From the NCBI GenBank assembly GCA_016699325.1, contig CP064971.1:806001-870000 (forward strand): DNA of 64,000 nucleotides, read 5' to 3'. The notes beneath the pieces were generated by a model. That model was not told where the DNA came from, searched no databases, and saw nothing but the letters and a program-made list of their open reading frames with translations. Of the stretch, positions 9,019 to 17,899 are shown piece after piece. The DNA comes from Methanolinea sp. GTDB taxonomy: Archaea; Halobacteriota; Methanomicrobia; Methanomicrobiales; Methanospirillaceae. Position 1 is the stretch's first letter. Each line of letters starts with the position of its first letter. The position numbers and the translations under genes were made by a program.

Positions 9019-9680
9019 CCCCACACCGGCTTTTTATCTTTGTTGAAGGAGGCGATGACCAGCGTTTCTTCGCACAGGTCATCGTGCCACTCCTCAAAAG
9101 CGATTACGCATCAGTAGAGATCATCACCTATGCCTGCATGAAGAGTGTCAAGGTCTGCCGCTTTGTCCGGAGCATCACTGAAATGGACCATGATTTCATC
9201 CTGTGCGGGGATATCGATCAGGAACGGACCGTGAAAGCCAAGAAAGCGGTTCTCAAATCCCGGTTCTGTGTCCTTTCCGATGACCGGATAGTGGTCATCA
9301 TCCAGGAGATTGAGAGCTGGTACCTTGCCGGCCTCGACGATGCATCCCAGAAACGGCTTGCGCTGCGTCCGTACAAGACGACAAACCATATCACCAAGGA
9401 GGTTTTCAACAGGATGATCCCATCGTTTTATACATCGCGGATTGCTTTCATGATCGAGGTTCTTGCCCATTTCTCCGTCACAACCGCGAAGGAGAAGAAC
9501 CGGTCCTTCAGGTACTTCTGCTCCCGGTTCAGGACCCTGTCGTATACGGATCCCGTGAGAGGGCGGGAGAAACCAGTGGCCCGGGAAGAAATGACCGCAG
9601 GTGCAGAGACGCTTCCGGAAGGGTACATGAAGAACAGCCCAAGCGAAGACGAGATACCCCGGCAGCATCGGAGACGATGA
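9015..9680 (+). CDS. TOPRIM-domain (DUF4276/DUF4435-like) protein, effector half of the ATPase module
   Basis: A 221-residue soluble protein. The N-terminus FIFVEGGDDQRFF gives the TOPRIM catalytic Glu (E11), and ILCGDIDQE supplies the D-x-D motif. IIQEIESWYLAGLDD matches the E-x-W-x-L-A segment of DUF4276 proteins. TOPRIM proteins of this kind act as metal-dependent nucleases in OLD- and PARIS-like defence pairs. The last 40 residues are polar and poorly conserved-looking. Start ATG overlaps the ATPase stop, implying a stoichiometric complex. Exact family between DUF4276 and DUF4435 is unsettled. Confidence 0.7.
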   Translation: MTPHRLFIFVEGGDDQRFFAQVIVPLLKSDYASVEIITYACMKSVKVCRFVRSITEMDHDFILCGDIDQERTVKAKKAVLKSRFCVLSDDRIVVIIQEIESWYLAGLDDASQKRLALRPYKTTNHITKEVFNRMIPSFYTSRIAFMIEVLAHFSVTTAKEKNRSFRYFCSRFRTLSYTDPVRGREKPVAREEMTAGAETLPEGYMKNSPSEDEIPRQHRRR

Positions 9681-9924
9681 ACAATCCCGCGGTAAGGGGG
9701 CCATGAAGGGGCCATAACCTCCCCACCAAAAAAACTGGATGGCGATGTGATGGCGGCTATTCAAGACCCGGGTCGCCCACGGGAGATCGTCCCGGCCCTT
9801 CTCGTGGCTGGCCGGACCGGGCCTGGCCCAGGGGGAAGAAACGGCCGTACCAGGAAACCCGGAGCATCTCCGGGTACAAGGGCTTATCATTCCCTGGTTC
9901 GCATATAACTACAGGTGGTTTCTT

Positions 9925-10428
9925 TTGCAGGTATCCATGAAACTGGAGATGAAGGACACCCCGGGCCAGCTGGTCGCGGCCTTGAAACCGATATCAGAAG
10001 TCGGTGGAAACATTATTGCTGTCATCCACCAGCGTGATGAAAAGACCAATGGGGATGTCCTTGCGGTTCAGATCGTGCTCGAGCTGCAGGAGCAGAGGCT
10101 CGGGGAACTCCTCTCCCTGATCAAGGGGCAGGGGGTGAATGTGGTCCGGATCGGTGAAGAACGGCTCCTCTACAAGCAGACCGTCATCATGATCGGGCAT
10201 ATCATGCATACTGATCTCGGGGATACTGTTGACAGGATTGACTGCACGGGATACGCAGAAGTAACCGAACTTACCATGGTGATGCCTGCCATCAGCGAGC
10301 CATCGTCAGCACGCCTGGTCATCCGGTCGGTGAACAAGGAGGATATGGAGCAGGCCCTCGGGATCCTGCGGGGTATCGCCAAAGAAAAGCAGCTCCTCAT
10401 CATCGAACCTCTGGAGGAAACCGGATGA
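9925..10428 (+). CDS. ACT-domain amino-acid-binding regulator of homoserine dehydrogenase
   Basis: A 167-residue protein with an N-terminal ACT fold (KDTPGQLVAALKPISEVGGN, the Pro-Gly-x-Leu ligand loop at 13-16) and a second alpha/beta half. Overlapping by 4 bp with hom, it probably provides allosteric feedback by threonine or another aspartate-family amino acid. A TTG start at 9925 is chosen because AGGTGG at 9913-9918 sits six bases upstream; the ATG at 9937 would be 18 bases from it. Confidence 0.8.
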   Translation: MQVSMKLEMKDTPGQLVAALKPISEVGGNIIAVIHQRDEKTNGDVLAVQIVLELQEQRLGELLSLIKGQGVNVVRIGEERLLYKQTVIMIGHIMHTDLGDTVDRIDCTGYAEVTELTMVMPAISEPSSARLVIRSVNKEDMEQALGILRGIAKEKQLLIIEPLEETG

Positions 10429-11411
10429 GGATGGCAATCCTCGGGATGGGATCCGTTGGTCGTGGGATCCTTGAACTGATCGATGAAAAGGACCTGGGTC
10501 TCACCGTCACCGGGCTTGCCGATTCAAAGAGCGCTCTCGTGGACAAGGACGGGATCCATATCGAAGAAGTCCTTGCAGCCAAGCGGGAACGGGGATTCTG
10601 TGGTGATAAGTCCCTTTCTGCGACCGATATCGTTGAGCGGGCAGACTACGACGTGCTGATTGAAGTTACCCCGACCGATGCCCGAACCGGGGAGCCTGCC
10701 ACCGGGTTCATAAAAAAGGCAATCGCACGAGGGAAACACGTGGTGACTTCGAATAAGGGTCCTGTCGCACTCCACTATGCCGCACTCCAGGGCATGGCCC
10801 ACGAACACGGAGTTGCGTTCAGGTACGAGGCCACCGTAGGTGGGGCAATCCCGATCATGCACACCCTGCAGCATGGCCTGGCCGGGAACCGGGTGCTCGC
10901 CGTCCACGGTATCCTGAACGGAACCTGCAACTTCATCCTCACCAGGATGGCAGCAGAAAACCTAACCTACGACCAGGCCCTCCTTGAAGCGCGTGAGATG
11001 GGATATGCCGAGGCAGATCCGACCTACGATGTGAAAGGCACCGATGCGGCCATCAAGCTGGTCATCCTCTCCAACACCATCTGGAAGCGGAACGTAAAGC
11101 TCGAGGATGTCGAGATAACCGGTATTGACATGCTGACCACGGACGCCCTCCGCCTTGCAGAAGATCAGCACTGCACCATCCGCCTCATTGCCGAAGCGGT
11201 CCCTGACCGGGGTATCCTCAAGGTGGCACCCCGGGTTCTTCCCAAAAATCATCCTCTCGTGGTTGACGGGAGCCTCAATGCGATCACCCTCGAGACGGAT
11301 ATGGCAGGAGAGATAACCCTTATCGGGAAGGGGGCCGGGTCCCGGGAAACCGCGAGTGCCATCATCGGGGACGTGCTCTTTATCAGGGAGATGCATGCCC
11401 GGGGTCATTAA
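10425..11411 (+). CDS. hom: Homoserine dehydrogenase
   Basis: A 328-residue NAD(P)-dependent enzyme reducing aspartate semialdehyde to homoserine for threonine and methionine synthesis. The Rossmann motif GMGSVGRG is at the N-terminus, KHVVTSNKGPVALHY follows the nucleotide domain, and the catalytic domain carries GILNGTCNFILTRM and DVKGTDAAIKLVIL. It has no C-terminal ACT domain; that function is supplied by the upstream overlapping ACT gene. Length is normal for the short archaeal form. Confidence 0.95.
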   Translation: MRMAILGMGSVGRGILELIDEKDLGLTVTGLADSKSALVDKDGIHIEEVLAAKRERGFCGDKSLSATDIVERADYDVLIEVTPTDARTGEPATGFIKKAIARGKHVVTSNKGPVALHYAALQGMAHEHGVAFRYEATVGGAIPIMHTLQHGLAGNRVLAVHGILNGTCNFILTRMAAENLTYDQALLEAREMGYAEADPTYDVKGTDAAIKLVILSNTIWKRNVKLEDVEITGIDMLTTDALRLAEDQHCTIRLIAEAVPDRGILKVAPRVLPKNHPLVVDGSLNAITLETDMAGEITLIGKGAGSRETASAIIGDVLFIREMHARGH

Positions 11412-12504
11412 GCGGAGAAGAGAGTTTCTCCAGATGATGCGGTCGTTCACGCTTGAACATGGATACTTCACGGTCACTGATATCCAGAACGCGGCAGGGG
11501 TCCCGCGGAGCACCGCCCAGGACTGGATCATGCGCCTGGTCGATGAAGGCTGTGTGATCCAGCGGGAAAAGAAACAGGGCAGGTCCCCGGCCAGGTACGC
11601 ATCGCTGTCAGCACTCCCCCAGAGCACGTGTCAGAAAATCTTCACCACCGTGGATGGAGATCAGGTCCGGATTTACCATGAGTGTCTGAGCAGTGCATGC
11701 GCAGCATATTGCGAGTACCATCACGCACTCGCCGGGGATGTTGTTCAGGAAATCCGACGTGAAGGAACCCTGCTGATGGAGAGCGCACGCATGGGGAAGT
11801 GTGAGATCACTATCGGGCTTCACCCGTTTCCGGCCGTGGGGGTGGTCGGGGTTGAACGGAACGGGGATGACATCATCCAGCATATCCGTTGCATCGGGGG
11901 TCCGGCGTTTTCCTTGACCGATATGATGTCGCGGGCTGACGGTGTCTGTGATGTCCAGGTCAGGCGGAGCGGAGGGGTGGTGGAAGGGGCAATCAGGACC
12001 CGGGCCCTCACCCACCTGATCATCGGCATTGACGATACCGACAGCATTGAAGGAGGAGCAACATTCGCTCTCTCCCTTGCCCTCCTCCAGTTTCTGGGAG
12101 GGATCAAGGGGGTCATTCCCATCGATCACCATGTTGCCATGCTCAATCCCGAGATCCCTGAAAAGACCGCAGGAAATTCCTGTTCATTCATCGAGCTTGC
12201 AATCCCTCCCCATCGTGTCGACAAGGTATCGGAGAGGGCAATTCTCTTCGTTGAGGATGAAGCACTCTCACCGGAATGGGGGGTTGCCGTGAAACAGGGG
12301 TTCCGGATCGATCCCGAATTTCGTGCATACGGGATAAAGGCAAGGGAGGGCCGGATCGATGCCGGTGAAGCGGGATCTGTTGCGAAGCGTTTCAGTACCG
12401 ATCTCTACGGCGGGAGAGGAGTAACGGGGGCGCTTGCCGCAGTCGCTCTTGCCGGACTCCCGAACGATATCCTCCTCAATCCGGAATGGAAGATCCCCTC
12501 TTAA
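11395..12504 (+). CDS. Winged-helix protein fused to a TiaS-like (DUF1743) domain
   Basis: A 369-residue protein. Residues 1-70 form a helix-turn-helix (TVTDIQNAAGVPRSTAQDWI). A middle region of about 130 residues contains HECLSSACAAYCEYHHAL. From about residue 205 a TiaS/TCKD-like domain starts with IIGIDDTDSIEGGATFAL and ends with GGRGVTGALAAVALAG. TiaS makes agmatidine at the tRNA-Ile2 wobble base; this protein lacks the OB-fold and zinc ribbon of true TiaS and has a DNA-binding head, so it is a paralogue of unknown role. ATG at 11395 lies inside the end of hom. Confidence 0.65.
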   Translation: MPGVIKRRREFLQMMRSFTLEHGYFTVTDIQNAAGVPRSTAQDWIMRLVDEGCVIQREKKQGRSPARYASLSALPQSTCQKIFTTVDGDQVRIYHECLSSACAAYCEYHHALAGDVVQEIRREGTLLMESARMGKCEITIGLHPFPAVGVVGVERNGDDIIQHIRCIGGPAFSLTDMMSRADGVCDVQVRRSGGVVEGAIRTRALTHLIIGIDDTDSIEGGATFALSLALLQFLGGIKGVIPIDHHVAMLNPEIPEKTAGNSCSFIELAIPPHRVDKVSERAILFVEDEALSPEWGVAVKQGFRIDPEFRAYGIKAREGRIDAGEAGSVAKRFSTDLYGGRGVTGALAAVALAGLPNDILLNPEWKIPS

Positions 12505-12547
12505 GTGTGGAAAGATTAAATGAGTTCCAGGGGCTACTCTTCCGCAC

Positions 12548-13444
12548 ATGCCATCGCAAGAGGTGGAAGGCCGGAATATCAGCCCGGAACTCGTGGCCTG
12601 GCTCCTGGAACTCCAGCAGGGGGAGATCACCGAATACCATATCTACCGGCGCCTTGCAGGCCTACAGAAGGATGACCATAACCGCGATGTCCTCCTCAAA
12701 ATGGCAGGTGAGGAGCTTTCCCACTACAAAATTCTCAAACGCTATACCGGGAAAGACCCCGCCCCGCAATGGATCCGCGTCCTGTTCTATTCATTCATAG
12801 CAAGATTCTTTGGTCTCACGTTCGGGGTTAAGCTGATGGAGAAGCGGGAGAACAAGGCCATAGATACCTACCGGGAAATTGCCCGGGTTATTCCCGAAGC
12901 AGAAGGGGTGCTCTCCCAGGAGGAGGAGCATGAGATGGCCATTATCGGGATGCTCGATGAAAAGAGTCTCAAGTATGTCGGCTCCGTGGTGCTCGGCATC
13001 AACGATGCCCTGGTCGAGTTCACCGGAAGCCTGGCGGGATTCACCCTTGCCCTTCAGGAGACGCGGATCGTTGCTGCCGCCGGGCTGATAATGGGGATTG
13101 CCGCCGCACTCTCCATGGGGGCTTCGGAATACCTCTCCCAGAAGTCGGAAAGATCCGGAAACAACCCGGTTACCGCCGCTCTCTATACCGGCAGCGCCTA
13201 CATTGCAACGGTCATCATCCTCATCCTCCCCTTCCTCGTGATGACCGGGGCAATGGAGGCATATGCCATAACCCTGGCAGCAGCCATCGCCATCATCGTA
13301 TTATTCACATTCTATACGGCTGTTGCCCAGGACCTTCCTTTCTGGCGCCGGTTCATCGAGATGGCGGCCATCAGCCTTGGCATAGCTGCGATATCGTTTG
13401 GCATCGGCATCCTGGTGAGGATCTTCCTGAACGTCGATATCTAA
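12548..13444 (+). CDS. Ferritin-like/VIT1 fusion (MbfA/erythrin-VIT type membrane iron transporter)
   Basis: A 298-residue fusion. Residues 1-125 are a rubrerythrin-like diiron domain with E-x-x-E/H ligands in LELQQGEITEYHIY and AGEELSHYKIL. Residues 145-298 are a CCC1/VIT1 domain with five membrane helices, including GSVVLGINDALVEFTGSLAG and GIAAALSMGASEYLSQKSE. Related MbfA proteins export or store ferrous iron and protect from oxidative stress. The 3' end overlaps the convergent hypothetical gene by 74 bp. Confidence 0.88.
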   Translation: MPSQEVEGRNISPELVAWLLELQQGEITEYHIYRRLAGLQKDDHNRDVLLKMAGEELSHYKILKRYTGKDPAPQWIRVLFYSFIARFFGLTFGVKLMEKRENKAIDTYREIARVIPEAEGVLSQEEEHEMAIIGMLDEKSLKYVGSVVLGINDALVEFTGSLAGFTLALQETRIVAAAGLIMGIAAALSMGASEYLSQKSERSGNNPVTAALYTGSAYIATVIILILPFLVMTGAMEAYAITLAAAIAIIVLFTFYTAVAQDLPFWRRFIEMAAISLGIAAISFGIGILVRIFLNVDI

Positions 13445-14135
13445 AAAAGGTTTTTGTCCAGCTCCGGAGTACCCGATACTCCCCTGCATAGCGGAGAAGA
13501 ACCGAAGCAACCTTATCCTCAATATCTCCTGATGGAAGAAGGAAGAAGACCACCTGGTTGTCAGCCACTGCCAGGATTGTCTGTCTGCAGCGCTCCCGGA
13601 GTTGTACCAGGCGCTCCTGGACGTACACCTCCCTGCAGACCCTGGGGAAATGCTGGTATACCACGGTGAGGGAGGGAGCGGCTGCCGCAGTGCAGACCGC
13701 CAGAAGTTCGGAGAAGAGCAGGTGCTTCTCCCCCGACCGTTTCACCTCGAGCCCGTTATCGGGATCGATAAAGATCAGTGCCCCCTGCACTCCCCTGCAG
13801 AACGTTGCCGCGGAAGAAAAATAGCCTTCCCTGCCGTGTGATAAAAACGGCGGCCCGAACATATCCATGCAGATGCCACAATCCCTAAAATATTGAACAA
13901 TCCTGGTTATATCCCGGGAGCCACGATTGGCAGCAAGAAAGCTTGTCAACACTTTATTCAGATATCCAGCATGGGACTCCCGGAACATCGTTCTTCCTCC
14001 ACCAGGTGAACCATCATCCGCGGTGAGCATGGGGATGATGATGAGACGGGAGAGATCCGGTATATCAAGAACGAGCCTGGTGATGAGATCGTATTTGAAG
14101 AGATCCCGGGTATCTCCAAAATACTGGTGCTTCAT
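13371..14135 (-). CDS. Hypothetical protein
   Basis: I do not recognise this 254-residue soluble protein. It opens with KHQYFGDTRDLFKYDLI, contains IFIDPDNGLEVK and VVYQHFPR, and ends with a short basic Cys-containing tail. The conserved-looking opening with D-x-x-D and the IDPDNG segment suggest an enzyme fold, but no catalytic role can be assigned. ATG at 14135 is preferred over 14141 because GGAG is seven bases upstream. The last 25 codons antisense the VIT1 gene and may be non-conserved. Confidence 0.6.
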   Translation of the reverse strand: MKHQYFGDTRDLFKYDLITRLVLDIPDLSRLIIIPMLTADDGSPGGGRTMFRESHAGYLNKVLTSFLAANRGSRDITRIVQYFRDCGICMDMFGPPFLSHGREGYFSSAATFCRGVQGALIFIDPDNGLEVKRSGEKHLLFSELLAVCTAAAAPSLTVVYQHFPRVCREVYVQERLVQLRERCRQTILAVADNQVVFFLLPSGDIEDKVASVLLRYAGEYRVLRSWTKTFFRYRRSGRSSPGCRCQTISQLCQG

Positions 14136-14199
14136 CACCATTCTCCAGCCCCACTGATAGCAGGCTATCGAAGAGTACTCCGAAAAAAGAAGATAAAGA

Positions 14200-14233
14200 T
14201 TTGGCCCGGCATCCCTCCAGTGCGAGGGCCAAA
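14200..14233 (-). terminator. Intrinsic terminator-like hairpin after the fwdBA-HTH transcription unit
   Basis: TTTGGCCC at 14200-14207 and GGGCCAAA at 14226-14233 are perfect inverted repeats. Read on the minus strand the stem is followed by a T-rich tract (complement of 14182-14198). It stands 200 bp beyond the small winged-helix gene. A second hairpin, CAGGCAG/CTGCCTG at 14256-14276, precedes it on the minus strand. The 300-bp stretch 14136-14433 holds no convincing gene. Confidence 0.5.
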
Positions 14234-14433
14234 CCGGGACTTTGGTGGCGCAGACCAGGCAGATCCGGCCTGCCTGCGGGCGCTTTCAAAGGGGATGCCG
14301 TGATTAAATCCGGTATATCATTTTCCGGGCCGGAGATATTTTCGCAAATCGCACATGCCATCTTTTTCAGAGAGCCCCTCACGAACTGGGAGGAATGGGG
14401 GGGGGTTGGCAGCCCCGCCGGTTTTTTCCAGCC

Positions 14434-14679
14434 TCAGGTACTCTTCAGCTGGTAGAGGGGTTTTCGTGCGTCCCTGAAGTTGAACTTGGCCACGATGAGA
14501 CCGCACTCCTTCAGGCGGTTCAGGGCGTTCCTGATGGTACGTGGTGAGAAAGAAACGCTCCCCACCATCTCGTTCAGGGTCCTCGGTTTGCCGTCCTCGA
14601 GCAGGGAGAATACGGCTTTCGCAGAGGACGGGAGTTGTTCAACGGTTCCTTCTTTCTTGATCCTGGTTAATTCTGTCAT
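14434..14679 (-). CDS. Small winged-helix transcriptional regulator
   Basis: An 81-residue protein made of one winged helix: LPSSAKAVFSLLEDG (helix 1), RTLNEMVGSVSFSPRTIRNA (recognition helix) and LKECGLIVAKFNFRDARKP (wing). It lies 41 bp downstream of fwdA on the same strand and is likely co-transcribed, suggesting local regulation of the fwdBA unit. GGTGAG four bases before ATG 14679 supports that start over the GTG at 14688. Confidence 0.8.
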   Translation of the reverse strand: MTELTRIKKEGTVEQLPSSAKAVFSLLEDGKPRTLNEMVGSVSFSPRTIRNALNRLKECGLIVAKFNFRDARKPLYQLKST

Positions 14680-14720
14680 GATTCTCACCTAGATTGTGCT
14701 GGTGATCTGCAGGCTGTACC

Positions 14721-16423
14721 TCACCGGGCGGCATCGACCTCGATGACCCTGGGGTTGGTCAGGAAGTGGCCGGCCACGTCATAGTTGTTCATGTTCACGC
14801 TGTAGTACTTGAGGAACTTGTCACGGATATCTCGCATGACCTGGGGGTTCTCGCTGGTCTTTGCGTCGACCCAGAGCGTCCGCTTGTTGCCGTTTGAGAC
14901 GATCTCGCCATCGATGACCACCGGTGTTCCGGCCTTCATTACGAACGCCGCTGCGGAGAACGCCTTCTCGATCTCATCGGGCTTGTATGATCTCTCGGGG
15001 TTGAAGTTGTAGACCGCGACATCGGCGTCCATACCTGGTGCGAGCCCGCCGTAGATGTTCGCGAGCCCGAGCGCCTTTGCCGGCCCGGCCCGGGTCATCT
15101 GGGCGAGTTCGTAGAGCGAGAGTTCCCTGTCCATACCGGCGATGTAGGTAGCATCGACCATCTTTGCGCCATGCTTGAACGATTCGATCCTCTCTTTCCT
15201 GGCCTCGGCACTCATCAGCCACTTGATAATCCGGGGGTAGCGGGTGAATGGCCCGGCGTTAGGGTGGTCGGTGGTGATGAACGTCCGCATGTGGTCCCTG
15301 GTCATGAGAGCGATCTCGAGCCCGATGGCCCACTGGATCTCGCAGACCTTGATGTCCGGGCTGTACACGTAGGGCACCACGCCGGACCCGGTCTCGAGTT
15401 CGACATCGATGTTGGCCCACTTGAGGTGGTTGAGTTCGGTCAGGTGGTGCTCGAACGGCCCGTCTGCGGTCATGGTGGTGGTCTCATCGAGGGTCACACA
15501 ACCGGTATCGATGGTGATGTTCTTCTGCTTGTTGACGTAGTCCATCACCTCCTTTGACTTGGACTCGAAGTTGCCCCAGTTGTCCCCGCCGTAGGAGTGG
15601 AACTGCAGGTGGGTGGAGTGCAGTACCGTGTCCCGCCCGAACTTGTTGTTGGGCCTGATCTTCTCGGCCAGTTTCAGGGAGTCGAGAGTCACGGTATAGT
15701 TGCCGGGGTTGCCCAGGCTGTTCTGGTGCACGTGCATGGAGTGAGGCAGGCCCAGGTACTCGTTGGCCTGCATCAGGCCGGTCATGATCTCGGCCGGCGT
15801 GATGTCGAAGTAGGGCACCGGGTCGTTCACGGTCAGGCAGTTCAGCCCCCAGCTCCATGCTTCCGTGCCGCCGGGGTTGACCACCTTGATCGCGTAGCCC
15901 TTGGACGCCCTGAGCAGCCAGGCGATATACGCGGCGGTGTTCTCGATCTCGCCGTTCTTGAGATACTCCATCACGAACCAGTTGTTCCCGAACACCGGGT
16001 AAGCCCCCTCGTCGATGATGGGCGTGTCACGGATCTCTTCGTGCACGTGCCGGGCAAAGAGGGGGGCATCGCCGCTTCCATGGCCGTGGTATACCCCATC
16101 CGGGCATACTCATACCCGGTCTTGAAGGTGGTCGGGATCGAGAACCCGCCGGCCATCCGGCTCCCCTTCCCCTTCGGCCTGTAGGTGAACAACTTGTCCT
16201 CGGGCCGGTAGTTCCGCCCCTCGTTCACCTTGGGCCCGGCAATGTGGGCGTGGATCTCCACGGCACCGGCCATCACCGTCTTGCCGGCAGCATCGATCAC
16301 TTTTGCGCCGGACGACACGTTGTCCACGATCGTGCCGTCCCTGACCGCAACGTCCGCCTTGTCCCCCCTGATCCCCTGCACCGGGTCAAAGACAAACCCG
16401 TTCTTTATCAGATACTCGGACAT
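14721..16423 (-). CDS. fwdA: Formylmethanofuran dehydrogenase subunit A, first copy, with -1 frameshift
   Basis: FwdA is the amidohydrolase-like subunit that condenses formate with methanofuran. The 5' part (16423 to about 16061) encodes H58 and H60 of the metal site (VEIHAHIAG). The 3' part (from about 16060 to 14721) encodes the carboxylated-lysine segment YAIKVVNPGGTEAWSWG, HVHQNSLG, THLQFHSYGG and the catalytic Asp in TTDHPNAGP. The two parts are in different frames: the run of six G at 16061-16066 needs a seventh to restore AAMPPLFARHVHEE. The intact second copy shows the expected joint. Either a sequencing error or a genuine lesion; all downstream motifs are conserved, favouring error or very recent mutation. 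Start overlaps the fwdB stop (TAATG). Confidence 0.88.
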
Positions 16424-17739
16424 TACTCCACCTCCATCAGCTGATCGAGACGCTGGTTGACCCGGGTCAGGAACTCTTCGTCGGTGAGCATGCCTTCCGG
16501 CGGGTCGACAACCTTGCGGGCATCGATCGGGACGTTGTCCATGCGATAGCAGTTGCCGCCGACCTCAACACCCACGAAGGCGACCGGGACGTGGAGTTTG
16601 GAGACCTCGCTGGTGGGTGTGATGTGGGGGTCGACGCAGACTGAAGGCAACTGGGAGATCTTCTTCACCGAGCTGATCGGGAAGTGGGCGCCAGGGTCGC
16701 TGCCGATCACGAACACCGCATCGACCTCGCCGCGGACCAGCAGGTCGTTGGACGTGGTCTCGCCGGGGTTATACCGCGCAAACCCACGGGAGAGGTCGGT
16801 AGCATACGGGAAGCCGAACTGCCAGCCCATGACCTGGCCGGAGCCGGTCACGTTGTAGTGGCCCCGCATGGCCATGATGCTGAACTTGGTGTAGTCGTTG
16901 AGATCCTTGGTCAGCATGATGGCGTTGTCGATGTTATGGTTCTTCGAGAGAGACTGGGTCACACCCATGCCGAAGAAGATGATCCCGAACCGGCCGCTCT
17001 TGAGCATTTCGGCGGCCTCGTAGATCCTCTCCTTGGGAATCCCGGCCACGGTGTCCGGTAGCCATTCACCGCGAATCGCTACCCGGAACGCCGAGAGTAA
17101 CTCGTAGTCCCGGCCCTGCTCGATCTGGAAGTGGTAGTCGGCCATCTTGGCAGTGTCGGTCCTCCGTGGATCTACTACTACCACCTTCCGGTTCTTGTGA
17201 CCCTTGTTGGTGAAGAATCCACGGGGAAAGATCGAGTAGCGCGACTGGTGCCGAGGGTGCGCGTGAGCCGGGTTGCAACCCCAGAACAGGATCCGGTCGG
17301 CCCGGTTCTTGATCTCCCCAAGCGTGCAACTCGGGATGCCAACGTCCTGGACGGCAATCAATGTCGTGCCGTGGCACACCGTTGCCGTGTTGTCTACAAT
17401 CGCACCGACCTTCTCGGCAATCTCGTGCCCGACGCTCTGAGCCTCGCAACTCGTTGAACTCCACCCATACATCAGCGGCTTCCTGGCGTTGGCCAGCATC
17501 TGCGCCGTATACTCTACGGCCTCATCATACGAGACTTCCTTGTAGGTGCCGTCCGCCTGTTGCATCCGCGGACGCTTCACCCGGTCCTTGGCCTGGGCGT
17601 GCATGAACTTCTCCGCCCCGATCGCACAGGCGTTGTACACGTCCACGATGGTCTTGCCGTCGTCCGTGACCACTACCTCAAGGTCGTCGCAAAGAGTCCC
17701 GCAGAAGGGACAGAGAACATCCGTAACTGTCTTGGTCAT
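16423..17739 (-). CDS. fwdB: Formylmethanofuran dehydrogenase subunit B, first copy
   Basis: A 438-residue molybdo- or tungstopterin catalytic subunit that reduces CO2 to formate. [4Fe-4S] ligands are C10, C13, C17 (LCPFCGTLC) and C38. The metal-bound catalytic residue is Cys (C122 in NTATVCHGTT), not selenocysteine. No fwdC or fwdD accompanies this copy, so those subunits must come from elsewhere, such as the cluster at 31.5-35.7 kb. ATG 17739 is preceded by AGGTGA; a longer frame to 17808 covers the promoter. Mo versus W type cannot be told here. Confidence 0.92.
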   Translation of the reverse strand: MTKTVTDVLCPFCGTLCDDLEVVVTDDGKTIVDVYNACAIGAEKFMHAQAKDRVKRPRMQQADGTYKEVSYDEAVEYTAQMLANARKPLMYGWSSTSCEAQSVGHEIAEKVGAIVDNTATVCHGTTLIAVQDVGIPSCTLGEIKNRADRILFWGCNPAHAHPRHQSRYSIFPRGFFTNKGHKNRKVVVVDPRRTDTAKMADYHFQIEQGRDYELLSAFRVAIRGEWLPDTVAGIPKERIYEAAEMLKSGRFGIIFFGMGVTQSLSKNHNIDNAIMLTKDLNDYTKFSIMAMRGHYNVTGSGQVMGWQFGFPYATDLSRGFARYNPGETTSNDLLVRGEVDAVFVIGSDPGAHFPISSVKKISQLPSVCVDPHITPTSEVSKLHVPVAFVGVEVGGNCYRMDNVPIDARKVVDPPEGMLTDEEFLTRVNQRLDQLMEVE

Positions 17740-17815
17740 TTCGTTTTCACCTGCTGGCACGGGCGATGCTGAAAGGCAGGGTTTGTGTTGGGAGGAAGCA
17801 AGCCGCACCCGCGCA

Positions 17816-17880
17816 TCGTATATAAGTTCTATGGTATACGAACAATCTATTGTATGCGAACCAAATGTATATATAGATTT
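17816..17880. promoter_or_regulatory. Divergent promoter between fwdBA and the V4R regulator with repeated boxes
   Basis: AT-rich 65-bp segment. For the minus-strand fwdB a TATA-like element is CTTATATACG (complement of 17816-17825). For the plus-strand regulator the element TGTATATATAG is at 17866-17876, about 28 bp before its GTG, so that transcript is probably leaderless. Between them are direct repeats GTATACGAACAAT (17834-17846) and GTATGCGAACCAA (17852-17864), 18 bp apart, about 1.7 helical turns. TACGAA-type boxes are reminiscent of sites described for MsvR. Confidence 0.6.
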
Positions 17881-17899
17881 TGATTACCAAGAATAGTAC

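Noticed and set aside
16553..17061. Plus-strand frames over fwdB
   Set aside because: Antisense shadows of a conserved catalytic subunit.
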